From contig JBAZYO010000009.1 in assembly GCA_041659285.1 (NCBI GenBank), positions 124,001-188,000 on the forward strand: 64,000 bases of DNA, written 5' to 3'. The translations under genes were made by a program, and so were the position numbers. Below are positions 42,156 to 51,298 of this stretch, one piece after another (the stretch's first letter is position 1; each line of letters opens with the position of its first letter). Below the pieces are notes generated by a model, which saw only the letters and a list, made by a program, of their open reading frames with translations, was not told where the DNA came from and made no database searches. The DNA comes from Vicinamibacterales bacterium (GTDB lineage Bacteria; Acidobacteriota; Vicinamibacteria; Vicinamibacterales; UBA2999).

Positions 42156-43424
42156 GTGTTCATCACAATCGCTCGACGTCGATTGGCGGAGCTGGCGGCC
42201 GCCATGCTTTGCACCGCGACCGCGTTGGCTCAGCCGGCGTCATCCCCGATCGCTGCCCTTCGTACCAGCCCGGTTGAAAAGTTCGCGGTCAATCCCGGTT
42301 TCAGGGACTGGGCGCCGTCCGTCGTCTCGGGCACGACGATCGTGGCCGGCAACTCTTCGAATCGCGGCGGCCTGTATGCCATCGATACCGTGAGCGGCAA
42401 ACTGAAATGGACGGCGCGGCCCATCGGACTGGCGCGAGGCAATCCGTTCGTCGCGACCGCGCCGGCAATTGCCGGCGACCTCGTGATCGCTCCCATGGCA
42501 CACACGCTCGTGGCCGTGACGTTGAGCACGGGCAAAGAAGCCTGGCGCGGTCCGCAGACGGCGCAAGGCGCGGCGGTGGCTGCCGGCGCAGGCACGGCCT
42601 TCGTCATGGGCGAGGATCGCGTCTTCCATGCCGTTGACGCGGCCACCGGAAGGACCAAGTGGACGATGCCGTTTGCCAGGAGCGGATCGTGTGAGGCCGT
42701 GCCGGTGTGGCGCGACGGCACCGTCTACGTGAGTGCGGCGGTCCTGGTGACGGCGGCGGATGCCAACAAGGCGGCGAGCTACTACACCCACTTGTTTGCG
42801 ATCGACGCGGTCACCGGCAAGGAACGCTGGCGCTATCCAGCGGCGCCGGTCGCCGGCAACAACGTTGGCGTGTGCCTCACACAGCCGATCGTCTCCGGCA
42901 ATACCCTGTTCGGCACGGCCGCATCGACGCTCCATGCAGTGGACGTGACCTCCGGCAAAGGCCGTTGGACCGTCGAGATCCGCCGGCCGGTGGAAGGCCG
43001 CGTGCGCGCCGTCGAACTGAGTGGGCTGGTGGACGCTGGTCCGGTGCTGGCTGGAATCACGTCCGGTTTCCTGATTGCCTTCGACAAGGCGACCGGGCAA
43101 ACCGCATGGGAAGTGAAGGGGCAATACCGCACGAACAATCCCTCGACCGCGGTTGCGGGCAAGGTCCTCTACTTCCAGGGCCATCCGGGCGCCGAGCCGG
43201 CATCGGAAGTCCAGGATCGCATCGTTTATCAAGGCGGCAAGCCTGTGCCCACGGTTCCCGTGCTCCCGGGCGGCCGCCTGAATGCCATCGACCTCGACAC
43301 GCGCGAGATCCTGTGGTCGTTCTCACGTCCCACCGTTGAGCCCAACTGGCCGTTTGGATTCGTCTCGGCCGTTGACGGCGGATTGTGGGTGGATTCGTAT
43401 CAGGCGCTCGTGAAGCTGCAATAA
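42156..43424 (+). CDS. Secreted PQQ-like beta-propeller repeat protein
   Basis: 422 residues. Basic N-terminus and signal-like helix ending near ALAQPA. The body shows the tryptophan-docking propeller pattern: GGLYAIDTVSGKLKWTARP, LVAVTLSTGKEAWRGPQT, VFHAVDAATGRTKWTMPF and HLFAIDAVTGKERWRYPAA, about seven blades, each with a V/A-D-x-x-T-G-K-x-x-W core. These resemble BamB and quinoprotein dehydrogenases, but the catalytic acidic residues and Cys pair of dehydrogenases were not recognised. Probably a periplasmic binding or scaffold propeller. Confidence 0.82.
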   Translation: MFITIARRRLAELAAAMLCTATALAQPASSPIAALRTSPVEKFAVNPGFRDWAPSVVSGTTIVAGNSSNRGGLYAIDTVSGKLKWTARPIGLARGNPFVATAPAIAGDLVIAPMAHTLVAVTLSTGKEAWRGPQTAQGAAVAAGAGTAFVMGEDRVFHAVDAATGRTKWTMPFARSGSCEAVPVWRDGTVYVSAAVLVTAADANKAASYYTHLFAIDAVTGKERWRYPAAPVAGNNVGVCLTQPIVSGNTLFGTAASTLHAVDVTSGKGRWTVEIRRPVEGRVRAVELSGLVDAGPVLAGITSGFLIAFDKATGQTAWEVKGQYRTNNPSTAVAGKVLYFQGHPGAEPASEVQDRIVYQGGKPVPTVPVLPGGRLNAIDLDTREILWSFSRPTVEPNWPFGFVSAVDGGLWVDSYQALVKLQ

Positions 43425-43499
43425 GCGAGGCGTCAGGCGGCGGACGCCATATCTCGAGCCCCTGAAACATTCCCGACTCAATCTCAGTCTACTGGGGGC

Positions 43500-45953
43500 A
43501 TGGCCATCCTGTCCGACCTGCGGTACGCCGTCCGGCTGCTCCTGCGCACGCCGGTCTTTTCCCTGACCGCCATCCTGTCGTTGGCGATTGGCATCGCCGC
43601 CAGCGCCACGATTTTCAGCCTGGGCGACGCGTTGCTCTTCTCCCAGACGGCGGGCGTCCGCTCGGCGGGGGACGTGATCGACATCGGCCGCTCCACCGAG
43701 GGCAGCGGGTTCGACAACATGTCGCATCCGGCCTTCGCATATTTACGCGAGCACTCACGAAGCCTTACGTCGATGTCGGCCGTGGACTTTGGCGGCGGCC
43801 CCATGAGCCTGGGCGGCAACGGCACCAGCGAGCGCATTTTCGCCACCATGGTGTCGGCCAACTATTTCGACACCCTGGGCACCCGCGTGGCCCTCGGCCG
43901 GTTCTTCCGCGCCGATGAAGACGTGGTACCCGAAGCGCAGCCGGTCGTGGTGTTGAGCCACGCATTCTGGATGCGGCGGTTCAACGGCGACCCTGACGTG
44001 CTGCAGAGGCCCCTCCGTCTCAACGGCCGCGACTTCGCGGTGGTGGGCGTGGCCGAGCCCGGTTTCCAGGGCGCGTCGATGATTGGCACCGAGATCTGGG
44101 TGCCCATGGCGATGATGGCCACGGTGCGCGGCGCCGCGAATTCCGACATGCTCACCAATCCGCGGGCGGTCTGGCACGTAGCGTTGGGGCGTATGAAGCC
44201 GGGTATCAGCCGCCCACAGGCGCAGGCCGAACTCAATACCCTCATGGAGGCGTTCAAGGCATCGGAACCACGGGCCAACCGGCGTCACGGCATCTCGGTG
44301 CTGCCGATCAGCCGCGTCCCCGGTCCCATGCGGCTGCCATTCCTCGCCTTTCTCGGCTTCCTGTTCGCGCTATCGAGCACGCTGATGGCCATTGCCTGCA
44401 GCAACGTCGCCGGCATGCTGCTGGCCCGGGCGGCGGGCCGCCGGCGCGAGATGGCGACGCGCCTTGCCGTGGGCGCGAGCCGCGGCCGCTTGATCGGCCA
44501 GTTGCTAACGGAAACCGCGGTCCTGTTCGCGGCCGCCGCGGTCGCCGCGCTCCCGCTCACTATGTGGCTGATCAACGCCCTCGAGAGTTTTCTGCCAGCG
44601 CTGCCCGTGATGATCAACCTCGACTTGAGCGTCAACCTGCGGGTGATGGCTTATGCCATGGGCATGGCGCTGGCCACCGCGGTGCTGTTCGGCCTGGCGC
44701 CGGCGCGTCACGCGCTGAGCGGCGAGCTGGCGCCGATGCTGCACGGCGCCAACGCGACAGCCGACCGCAAGCGCTTCCGCCTGCGCAACGCCCTCGTCAC
44801 CGCGCAGGTTGCGTTGTCGCTCATGCTCGTCGTCACCGCCTTCCTGTTCGTGCGGACGCTGCAGGCGGCCGCGCACATCGATTCCGGATACGACACGGCC
44901 AACATCCAGATTGCCTCGGTCGACGTCGGACTGTCCGGGTATCGCGGTCAGACCGCCGCCGCGCTGACGCACCGCTTCCAGGAGCGGTTGCGCTCGATCA
45001 GGGGCGTGACCTCGGTGGCCACGGCGCGGATGATTCCGCTGCAAGGCGGCGGCTTCGGCCTCGGGGGGGTGTATGTGCCCGGCAGGCAGGGCCCGGACCG
45101 CGACGGAACCTGGGAGGCGGATTGGGACGTCGTGTCACCCGAATACTTCCAGACCGTTGGCATGCGAATCGTTGAAGGACGCCCGTTCGCCGACACCGAC
45201 CGCGACGGATCCACCATGGTCGGCATCATCAACGAAACGTTCGCGAAGCGCGCCTGGCCGGGGCAATCGCCCGTCGGCAGGGTCTTCGAACAGGGCGTGA
45301 GCGAAACGGAACGGCGGCCCATCTTGATCATCGGCGTCGCCATTGACGCCAAGTACCGCTACATCAGCGACGGACCGCGATCGTTCGTATATGTGCCGAT
45401 GGCGCAGCAACCAATGAACCGAGTCGAGTTCTTCATCAAGCACGCGGAAGGCCGGCCAATCACGAACGAGCTGCGCGCCGCGTTCGCGCAGGTCGAGCCG
45501 AACGTGCCGATCGTGCTGCTCCAGTCGTTCGAGGAGGCCACGGCAATTGGGTTGTTGCCGCAAAAGCTCACGGCCTGGATCGCCGGGAGCGTCGGCACCA
45601 TCGGCGTCCTGCTTGCGGCACTGGGGCTCTACGGCCTGATGGCGTTCCTGGTCACGCAACGCACGCGAGAAATCGCCATCCGCATGGCGCTGGGCGCATC
45701 CGAGGGCGACATGCGCTCGATGGTGCTGACCCAGGCCGCGTGGTTGGGGACGACGGGCGGCGTAATCGGACTGGTGTTGGCGGGTGTCATCGGCACGCTG
45801 GCGCAAAGCCTGCTGGTCAACGTGCCGGCCATCGATCCGATTGCCTTCGGCGGGACCGCAGTGCTGTTTGCCGTCGTGCTCGCCGCCGCCTGCTGGCCAC
45901 CCGCCAGGCGGGCCGCTGCCACAGACCCGGCGACGGCGCTCCGCGCAGAGTGA
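43500..45953 (+). CDS. MacB/FtsX-type ABC permease, ADOP family
   Basis: 817 residues. The N-terminal MAILSDLRYAVRLLLRTPVF and SLTAILSLAIGIAASATIFS is the signature start of acidobacterial duplicated permeases (ADOP). The first helix is followed by a MacB_PCD periplasmic domain (about 50-250), an FtsX core of three helices (about 285-410, with SNVAGMLLARAAGRRREMAT), a second helix and periplasmic domain, and a second FtsX core (about 690-810, with QRTREIAIRMALGASEGDMR). GGGGG lies just before the ATG. No ATPase gene is adjacent, which is usual for this family. Its end faces the STT3-like gene across an octamer repeat. Confidence 0.93.
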   Translation: MAILSDLRYAVRLLLRTPVFSLTAILSLAIGIAASATIFSLGDALLFSQTAGVRSAGDVIDIGRSTEGSGFDNMSHPAFAYLREHSRSLTSMSAVDFGGGPMSLGGNGTSERIFATMVSANYFDTLGTRVALGRFFRADEDVVPEAQPVVVLSHAFWMRRFNGDPDVLQRPLRLNGRDFAVVGVAEPGFQGASMIGTEIWVPMAMMATVRGAANSDMLTNPRAVWHVALGRMKPGISRPQAQAELNTLMEAFKASEPRANRRHGISVLPISRVPGPMRLPFLAFLGFLFALSSTLMAIACSNVAGMLLARAAGRRREMATRLAVGASRGRLIGQLLTETAVLFAAAAVAALPLTMWLINALESFLPALPVMINLDLSVNLRVMAYAMGMALATAVLFGLAPARHALSGELAPMLHGANATADRKRFRLRNALVTAQVALSLMLVVTAFLFVRTLQAAAHIDSGYDTANIQIASVDVGLSGYRGQTAAALTHRFQERLRSIRGVTSVATARMIPLQGGGFGLGGVYVPGRQGPDRDGTWEADWDVVSPEYFQTVGMRIVEGRPFADTDRDGSTMVGIINETFAKRAWPGQSPVGRVFEQGVSETERRPILIIGVAIDAKYRYISDGPRSFVYVPMAQQPMNRVEFFIKHAEGRPITNELRAAFAQVEPNVPIVLLQSFEEATAIGLLPQKLTAWIAGSVGTIGVLLAALGLYGLMAFLVTQRTREIAIRMALGASEGDMRSMVLTQAAWLGTTGGVIGLVLAGVIGTLAQSLLVNVPAIDPIAFGGTAVLFAVVLAAACWPPARRAAATDPATALRAE

Positions 45954-45962
45954 GCGGATTTA

Positions 45963-46040
45963 GTGATTTGGTGACTTGGCGATCTGGAGATTTGGCCCTC
46001 AATTCACGAGATCACCAATTCACGAGATCACCAAATCAGC
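45963..46040. repeat. Octamer repeat hairpin between convergent genes
   Basis: Four units GATTTGGT GACTTGGC GATCTGGA GATTTGGC, then a complementary arm whose minus strand reads GATTTGGT GATCTCGT GAATTGGT GATCTCGT. The TGA of the STT3-like gene (46036-46038) is the first TGA of the right arm. Confidence 0.9.
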
Positions 46041-48270
46041 GTTCGATCACTTCGAACACGCGCACCATGGGACTCTCGTTCGGCTTCTGTTGCGACTCCC
46101 GGAATTCCTGCGCCACCCGCAAGCCGGTAATCGCGGGCACCGGAAACGCCGGCTGCCACGGGGTGCGGCCAACGACGACGAACTCGGGACCGCTGGCGGC
46201 CGCCGCCTGCTTCGCCTCCTCCGCGGTCGCGTAGGACTGGGCGTTCGACACTTCGCAGAACTCGCGTCCGGTGTCGTCCCGCAACTGGCGCTTCCGCACC
46301 ACCCACGTGCTGTTGACCGGCGCCGCGGAGCGGCCGCCCAACACCATCAACCGGTACGCCATCGTCTGGTAGTAGGCCTCGTTGTAGATCCAACTCGGCT
46401 GCCACGGATCGGTGTCGCGGTCGCGCGTGTAGCAGAGCGAGTAGAAGCGTGAGGTCGGGATGCCGGCCCAGTCCGCCAGGTTCTGGAAGCGCCCGGCGAG
46501 CGCACCGCTGCCGGCATCACGGAACGGCAGTTCCCAGTCCACCACGACAAATCGCGCGCGAGCGGCCGTCAGGATGTCGAGCGCCGCGGCGTCATCCGTC
46601 GCGGTCAGGAACGCAGCCGACACCGGCGCGCCACCTTGCGTCGGGTTCGAGACCGGCACGCGATGCGCGGCCTGGACGAGCCAATAGCCCTGGTCCCACC
46701 AGTTCATCACCGTGTAGCGGGCCGGAGGATTGGACGTGCCGTAGCGAGCCAGGTAGTAGCCGGGGGCATCGAACGGTTCGGGCGTCTGGGTTCGCAACCA
46801 CTGCATGGTCGCGGCCCAGTAGTCGGGCATGCCGCCCGCGCGCGTGGTGGTGAGGGCGGCCGGCACCAGGTTGGGCGCGACGGCAATTCCCGCGACCAGC
46901 ACGACCGCCACCTCGCGCTGCATGGGCAGCCAGGTTTTCACCTTCGGCTGCGGATTCCCGGCGTGCGGCACGCCGCCCCAGTTGAGCAGGCGCATGCACA
47001 GCCATCCCACCACCAGCGCCGATGCCGGCACCAGGTAGTAGCCGAACCGGTTCTGGCCGATCGTGGCCGCGTAGTTCACCACAGTGAAGATCACGATGAG
47101 CAGGTGATCGAGCCGGCGCGACTTCCACAAGCTCGCCGCCAGGAAGACCACGGCGACGATGCCGGTGTAGAAGCCGCTGCGGAAGAAGGTCCACGGCTGC
47201 GTCCAGACCCAGTTGCCGGTGTAGAGAAAGAGCGGCCGCGCTTCGAGCACCGCCATGCGCGTCGGATCCGGGCGGAACCGCGCGAGATCGATCGTCACCT
47301 GCCGCACGAGATCCGGGGCCAACACCGATACCGCCAGCGCGGCCACGGATGACATCGATAGCAATATCAGAGCCGCAGATGACGCAGATGACACAGAAAA
47401 CCAACTGGTCTCGGGTTGCGTCGCCATCCACCCAATGAGTGCAGAGACGCCGAGCAATGCGACCAACGAGGTGATCTGCGTGTTGTAGCGGAAGAGGCCC
47501 GGGTCCTGCAGGGCTAGAACCAGGACCAGCGCGACCGCGGCGGTGACCACCGCGGCGCGAGCAGCCGCCACGACCGCCTCGCGCGTGAAACCCATGAGGG
47601 GCGCGAGCACGACCCAGCCGGCGAGGATCGCGACAAAGTACGCGCCACTCCCCCAGGCGAGCAGGTACAGCCCGAGAAAGACGCCGGCGGCGACAGCCCG
47701 GGGCAGCCACTGCCACTTGTCCACCGTAGCCTTGGCGAAGGTGGAGGCCAGGCACGCCAATGTCGAGAACGACAGCAGGACCTCGAGCGCGTGGTGATCG
47801 ACGAAGCCGACGAGCGTGCGATCCAGGAAGTGGCCTGGAAGCACGGCCGCGAGCAGCCCGGCGATCAGGCCCGCGCGCCGGTCGAACGCGATGGTGCCCA
47901 GCGCCCACACCGCGGCCACCGCCAGCACGCCGATCACCGCCGGCACGAGGGCGGCGACGCGCTCGATGTAAGCGGTGGACGCGGCGGTGCCCCGCGTGAG
48001 CACGACCGCGGTCGCGATGATGGTGTCGAGGAGCGGGGCGACGGCGACGTACTGGCCGTTGGGCGACGCGTACGGATCCACGGTGACGCGATGCGGGAAG
48101 TTGCGGACCTGGCTCTCCGCGAGACGGACGTGGTACCAGGCATCGGTCTCGAGGAAGTTGACGCGGGCGCCGCCGAGCACGTCATCCCACGGAGCCCACA
48201 GACGCAGAGTGGCTGCTACGCAGAGGATGAGGAAGAGAAAGACCAGATCCTGTTTCTTCACAGATGACAC
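46036..48270 (-). CDS. STT3/PglB/AglB-like oligosaccharyltransferase
   Basis: 744 residues from a GTG. About 11-13 membrane helices cover residues 8-430, then a periplasmic C-terminal domain. The first-loop acidic motif is FLETDAWYHVRLAES (near 40), matching the D-x-x-Y-H of STT3. The catalytic-domain signature is NWWDQGYWLV (near 523), the WWDxG motif that binds the acceptor +2 Ser/Thr. This GT-C enzyme moves a glycan from a lipid carrier to Asn of exported proteins. A GTG/TCA/TCT/GTG start (MSSV) comes from repeat sequence, and a half-copy of the same repeat lies inside the gene, so the true N-terminus could be a little downstream. Confidence 0.88.
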   Translation of the reverse strand: MSSVKKQDLVFLFLILCVAATLRLWAPWDDVLGGARVNFLETDAWYHVRLAESQVRNFPHRVTVDPYASPNGQYVAVAPLLDTIIATAVVLTRGTAASTAYIERVAALVPAVIGVLAVAAVWALGTIAFDRRAGLIAGLLAAVLPGHFLDRTLVGFVDHHALEVLLSFSTLACLASTFAKATVDKWQWLPRAVAAGVFLGLYLLAWGSGAYFVAILAGWVVLAPLMGFTREAVVAAARAAVVTAAVALVLVLALQDPGLFRYNTQITSLVALLGVSALIGWMATQPETSWFSVSSASSAALILLSMSSVAALAVSVLAPDLVRQVTIDLARFRPDPTRMAVLEARPLFLYTGNWVWTQPWTFFRSGFYTGIVAVVFLAASLWKSRRLDHLLIVIFTVVNYAATIGQNRFGYYLVPASALVVGWLCMRLLNWGGVPHAGNPQPKVKTWLPMQREVAVVLVAGIAVAPNLVPAALTTTRAGGMPDYWAATMQWLRTQTPEPFDAPGYYLARYGTSNPPARYTVMNWWDQGYWLVQAAHRVPVSNPTQGGAPVSAAFLTATDDAAALDILTAARARFVVVDWELPFRDAGSGALAGRFQNLADWAGIPTSRFYSLCYTRDRDTDPWQPSWIYNEAYYQTMAYRLMVLGGRSAAPVNSTWVVRKRQLRDDTGREFCEVSNAQSYATAEEAKQAAAASGPEFVVVGRTPWQPAFPVPAITGLRVAQEFRESQQKPNESPMVRVFEVIER
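47341..47398. repeat. Half copy of the CAGATGAC element inside the STT3-like gene
   Basis: The stretch GGCCACGGATGACATCGATA, then about ten bases, then AGCCGCAGATGACGCAGATG follows the left arm of the 48256 element in order. On the coding strand it gives SVSSASSAALILLSMSSVAA in a membrane region, so the insertion kept the frame. Confidence 0.7.
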
Positions 48271-48392
48271 GATGATATTCGGCCAGGGCCGCAGATGACG
48301 CAGATTACGCAGATCTCAAAGCCTTTCAGACCTTCTGCGTCATCGGTGTCATCTGTGGCCCTGGTTATTGGTCGGCGTCATCCGCGGTCATG
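48256..48392. repeat. Large imperfect palindrome (CAGATGAC element), copy 2
   Basis: The inner arms 48283-48313 and 48334-48364 are reverse complements except at 4 of 31 positions. Outer partial arms extend to 48256 and 48392. The loop is 48314-48333. It fills the gap between the divergent STT3-like and glycosylasparaginase genes and reaches into the STT3 start codons. No other gene is in this gap. Confidence 0.9.
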
Positions 48393-48424
48393 GTGATGTA
48401 GCATCGGCCGCGGAGGGGTGTTCC

Positions 48425-49540
48425 ATGGCAAGAAAACTGAGTCGTCGAGAGTTTGTTCAGGCCGGGACTGCGGCAGGGGTTGCCCTGGGCGCTTCGACAT
48501 CTGTGTTCGGGCAGGCGCCAGCGGTCGTGACCAACACCGTGAAGCCGGTGGTCGTGGCGTCCAACAACGGCAACGTTTACAAGAACGGCGGCACCGAGAC
48601 CGGCGTGCAGAAGGCGTTCAACCTGATCACCAGGGGCACCGACGTGCTCGACGCGCTGGTCGCGGGCGTCAACAACTGCGAGCTGGACCCGGCCGACACC
48701 AGCGTCGGCTACGGCGGTCTGCCCAACGCCGACGGCATCGTGCAGCTGGATTCGTGTTGCATGCACGGGCCGACCAGGCGCGCCGGCGGCGTCGCCGCGA
48801 TTGAGGGCGTGCGGACGCCATCGCTGGTGGCCAAGGCGGTGCTCGAGCAGACCGACCATCACCTGCTGGTCGGCAAGGGCGCGCAAGACTTCGCGCGCAA
48901 CATGGGCTTCACGATCGAAGACGACCTCAACACCGAGACCTCGCGCCGGCTGTGGCTCGAGTGGAAGCGCCGCATCGACCCCGACCACTACCTCGATCCC
49001 AAGAAGCGCGGCCAGGCCATGCAGATGGCGGGCCTCAGCATGGTGAAAGACGGGCTGATCGATCCCGATCACTACTACGGCACGATCAATTGCGACGGCG
49101 TGAACAGCAAGGGCGAGGTGTGCGGCGTGACGACCACCAGCGGACTGGCGTGGAAGATTCCGGGACGCACCGGCGACTCACCCATCCTGGGCGCCGGCCT
49201 CTACGTGGACGGCGACGTCGGCGCCGCCGGGTCAACCGGCCGCGGCGAAGCCAACCTCTACAACCTCTGCTCGTTCCTGATCGTCGAGCAGATGCGCATG
49301 GGCAAGTCGCCGAAGGACGCCGGCATGGAGGCGTTGCGGCGCATCCAGAAGAACACGGTCGAGAAGCGCCTGCTGAACGCGCGCGGCCTCCCCAACTTCG
49401 GCATCAACTTCTACGTCGTCAACAAGAGGGGCGAATACGCCGGCGTCTCGATGTATGCGGCGACCTACGCGGTGTGCACGGAGAACGGGCCGCAGACGCT
49501 CAACTGCGAGCCGCTGCACCCGGGCCGCGCATCCGAGTAG
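48425..49540 (+). CDS. N4-(beta-N-acetylglucosaminyl)-L-asparaginase-like Ntn hydrolase, Tat-exported
   Basis: 371 residues from the ATG at 48425, with GGAGGGG upstream. The N-terminus MARKLSRREFVQAGTAAGVA is a twin-arginine signal (SRREF). The hydrolase part has DALVAGVNNCELDPADTSVG and GGLPNADGIVQLDSC, as in glycosylasparaginases. The self-cleavage/nucleophile area GEVCGVTTTSGLAWKIPGR (Thr nucleophile) leads to DSPILGAGLYVDGDVGAAGS. Characterised members cut the GlcNAc-Asn bond of N-glycoproteins. Tat export means it folds in the cytoplasm and acts outside. Divergent from the oligosaccharyltransferase-like gene. Confidence 0.88.
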   Translation: MARKLSRREFVQAGTAAGVALGASTSVFGQAPAVVTNTVKPVVVASNNGNVYKNGGTETGVQKAFNLITRGTDVLDALVAGVNNCELDPADTSVGYGGLPNADGIVQLDSCCMHGPTRRAGGVAAIEGVRTPSLVAKAVLEQTDHHLLVGKGAQDFARNMGFTIEDDLNTETSRRLWLEWKRRIDPDHYLDPKKRGQAMQMAGLSMVKDGLIDPDHYYGTINCDGVNSKGEVCGVTTTSGLAWKIPGRTGDSPILGAGLYVDGDVGAAGSTGRGEANLYNLCSFLIVEQMRMGKSPKDAGMEALRRIQKNTVEKRLLNARGLPNFGINFYVVNKRGEYAGVSMYAATYAVCTENGPQTLNCEPLHPGRASE

Positions 49541-49568
49541 GCCTTTGGCTTGGGGCTTGGGCCTTGGA
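49541..49568. repeat. GGCTTGGG-type short repeat after the asparaginase stop
   Basis: GCCTTTGGCTTGGGGCTTGG followed by GCCTTGGA begins on the base after the TAG. It is a short run of GCTTGGG-like units, unlike the other repeat families here. Confidence 0.5.
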
Positions 49569-49585
49569 ACAGGCACCCTCAAGCC

Positions 49586-51298
49586 TTAAGGCACACGATC
49601 AGTATTCACGCGTTCGCCTCGCAGGAAGGCGTCGCGATCGCTCAACCGCCAGACCCGCGTTCGATGTGACGTTCCCGCCTCGAACGCGGGCGGCCATTCC
49701 AGCGACACCGCCGGCAACGCGCCCAACTTCGCGCGGAAGGGCTCGTTCTCCCAGGCATCAAGCGCAATCACAATCGGGCGGCCACCAGTCGCCAGCGTCC
49801 CGATGGCGCGCGCCAGCGCGTCGGGTGACGCCGCGTCCCAGCGCAGGATCGACCGGCCGCTGTAGTAGCGGAGCGCCCCGCTCTGCTCACCAGCGACGAT
49901 CACCGCATCGGCACTCATCCCGGCCAGGTAGTCGGCCACTTGCGAGACACGCCGCTGCTGGTCTGCGAGCCGAAACGCATCGAGCGCGCGGGCCTGCGAC
50001 ACGCCGTGAGCCATGAGTCCCAACACGACGGCGAGCACGGCCGCGGCCATCGACGACGCCGGCAAGCGAGCGATCGCTGACGCAACTGCGACGCTCGTGA
50101 ACACGGCGGCCACCGCCAGGGCGGGCAGCAGGAATCGCAGGTACGACCACACCTCGAAGACCGCGTAGACGAGATAGGCGGCCACTACGAGCGTCGCGAA
50201 TGCCGCCAAGGCCTTCGCCGGCGCCTGTCGCCACGCCACCGCCACGCCGGCGGGCGCAATCAGCAGCACCGGAGACGTGGCCACGAGCCACGACAGGTAG
50301 CGCGTCGCGTTGGGCGCAATGTTCACGAACGCAAACAGTTCGTCAGCGGTGCCATATCCGGATCGAAGCGGCGACCCGTACCATTGCCATTGGAGCCACA
50401 TCAACGCCAGCCCGGCTACGGCCACGGGCAGCGAGAAGGCGACAAGACGCCGCCGATGAAAGCCAATGACCATGAGCGGCACCGCGGCCAGCGGCGCGAG
50501 GTTGGGCCGAATGAGGACGGCGATTGCGCAACAGAGACCTGCCAGAAGAACGCGCCCTGATCCCCGGACGAGGAGCAGCCACATCACCATCCAGGCCGCG
50601 GTCACTGGCACGTCGCTCATGGGCTGAACGGATTGATAGAGGAACACCGGGGTCACCGCCAGCAGCGCCGCCGCCAGCACACCCGCGATCCCGCCGGCGA
50701 GTTGCGCCGCCACGGCGGCCGTGGCCCACACCGCAATGCCCGCGCCCGCCGCGATCACCAATGACGCCGCCATGGTGCCGCCGAGCGCATGGGGAATGGC
50801 CATCAGCAGCGGCAGGCCTGGCGGATAAGTGGGCGCTTGCACGCCGGTGGTCCCAGTGGGGCGCCACCCGAGCGGCGCGGTGATCCACGGGTCCGCGGCG
50901 CCGATCGCACCCGGCAGCGCATCCCGGTAGAACAGCTCGCCGGCCGACCATTGCGCCGCCTCGCTCAGGTAACCGGAGGCATCCGCGCCAGCCGCCGAGT
51001 GGGTGGCGAAGACTCCGGCCGTCACGGCGCTGACCGCCGCGATGGCCACCACGACGCGCGACGAGCGGCGCGCGAGCGCGGACCACGCCTCAACCAGATC
51101 CGGCTGGATCGACCGGGCGCCGCGCGCGAGGATCCACCACACGCCAACCAGCGCGAGCGCGGCCGTCGAGATTGGGATCGGAGAGCGGACTGAAATGCGA
51201 AGGCCGCCAACGGTGGCGCGAACCCCACCGCTGACGGCCAGCAACACTGCGATCGCGGCCAGGATGGCCGCGATGTAGATCAAGCTCCGGCGATTCAC
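49586..51298 (-). CDS. Polytopic GT-C-like (PMT/ArnT-type) membrane glycosyltransferase
   Basis: 570 residues, about 12 membrane helices. GTG start overlapping the TAG of the methyltransferase gene by 1 base. The first periplasmic loop carries GADASGYLSEAAQWSAGELF, with the acidic residues expected for GT-C catalysis. Then QAPTYPPGLPLLMAIPHALG matches the Y-P-P-G-x-P helix of the GT39/PMT_2-like group. The C-terminal 130 residues form a soluble domain (DAVIVAGEQSGALRYYSGR). It would use a polyprenyl-phosphate sugar. The acceptor is unknown. N-glycan-related genes lie close by. Confidence 0.75.
   Translation of the reverse strand: MNRRSLIYIAAILAAIAVLLAVSGGVRATVGGLRISVRSPIPISTAALALVGVWWILARGARSIQPDLVEAWSALARRSSRVVVAIAAVSAVTAGVFATHSAAGADASGYLSEAAQWSAGELFYRDALPGAIGAADPWITAPLGWRPTGTTGVQAPTYPPGLPLLMAIPHALGGTMAASLVIAAGAGIAVWATAAVAAQLAGGIAGVLAAALLAVTPVFLYQSVQPMSDVPVTAAWMVMWLLLVRGSGRVLLAGLCCAIAVLIRPNLAPLAAVPLMVIGFHRRRLVAFSLPVAVAGLALMWLQWQWYGSPLRSGYGTADELFAFVNIAPNATRYLSWLVATSPVLLIAPAGVAVAWRQAPAKALAAFATLVVAAYLVYAVFEVWSYLRFLLPALAVAAVFTSVAVASAIARLPASSMAAAVLAVVLGLMAHGVSQARALDAFRLADQQRRVSQVADYLAGMSADAVIVAGEQSGALRYYSGRSILRWDAASPDALARAIGTLATGGRPIVIALDAWENEPFRAKLGALPAVSLEWPPAFEAGTSHRTRVWRLSDRDAFLRGERVNTDRVP

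Noticed and set aside
43489..43500. TCTACT box 6 bases before the ADOP permease ATG as another leaderless promoter
   Set aside because: The second base is not A and a GGGGG ribosome-site-like run lies before the ATG, so it was left out of the count.
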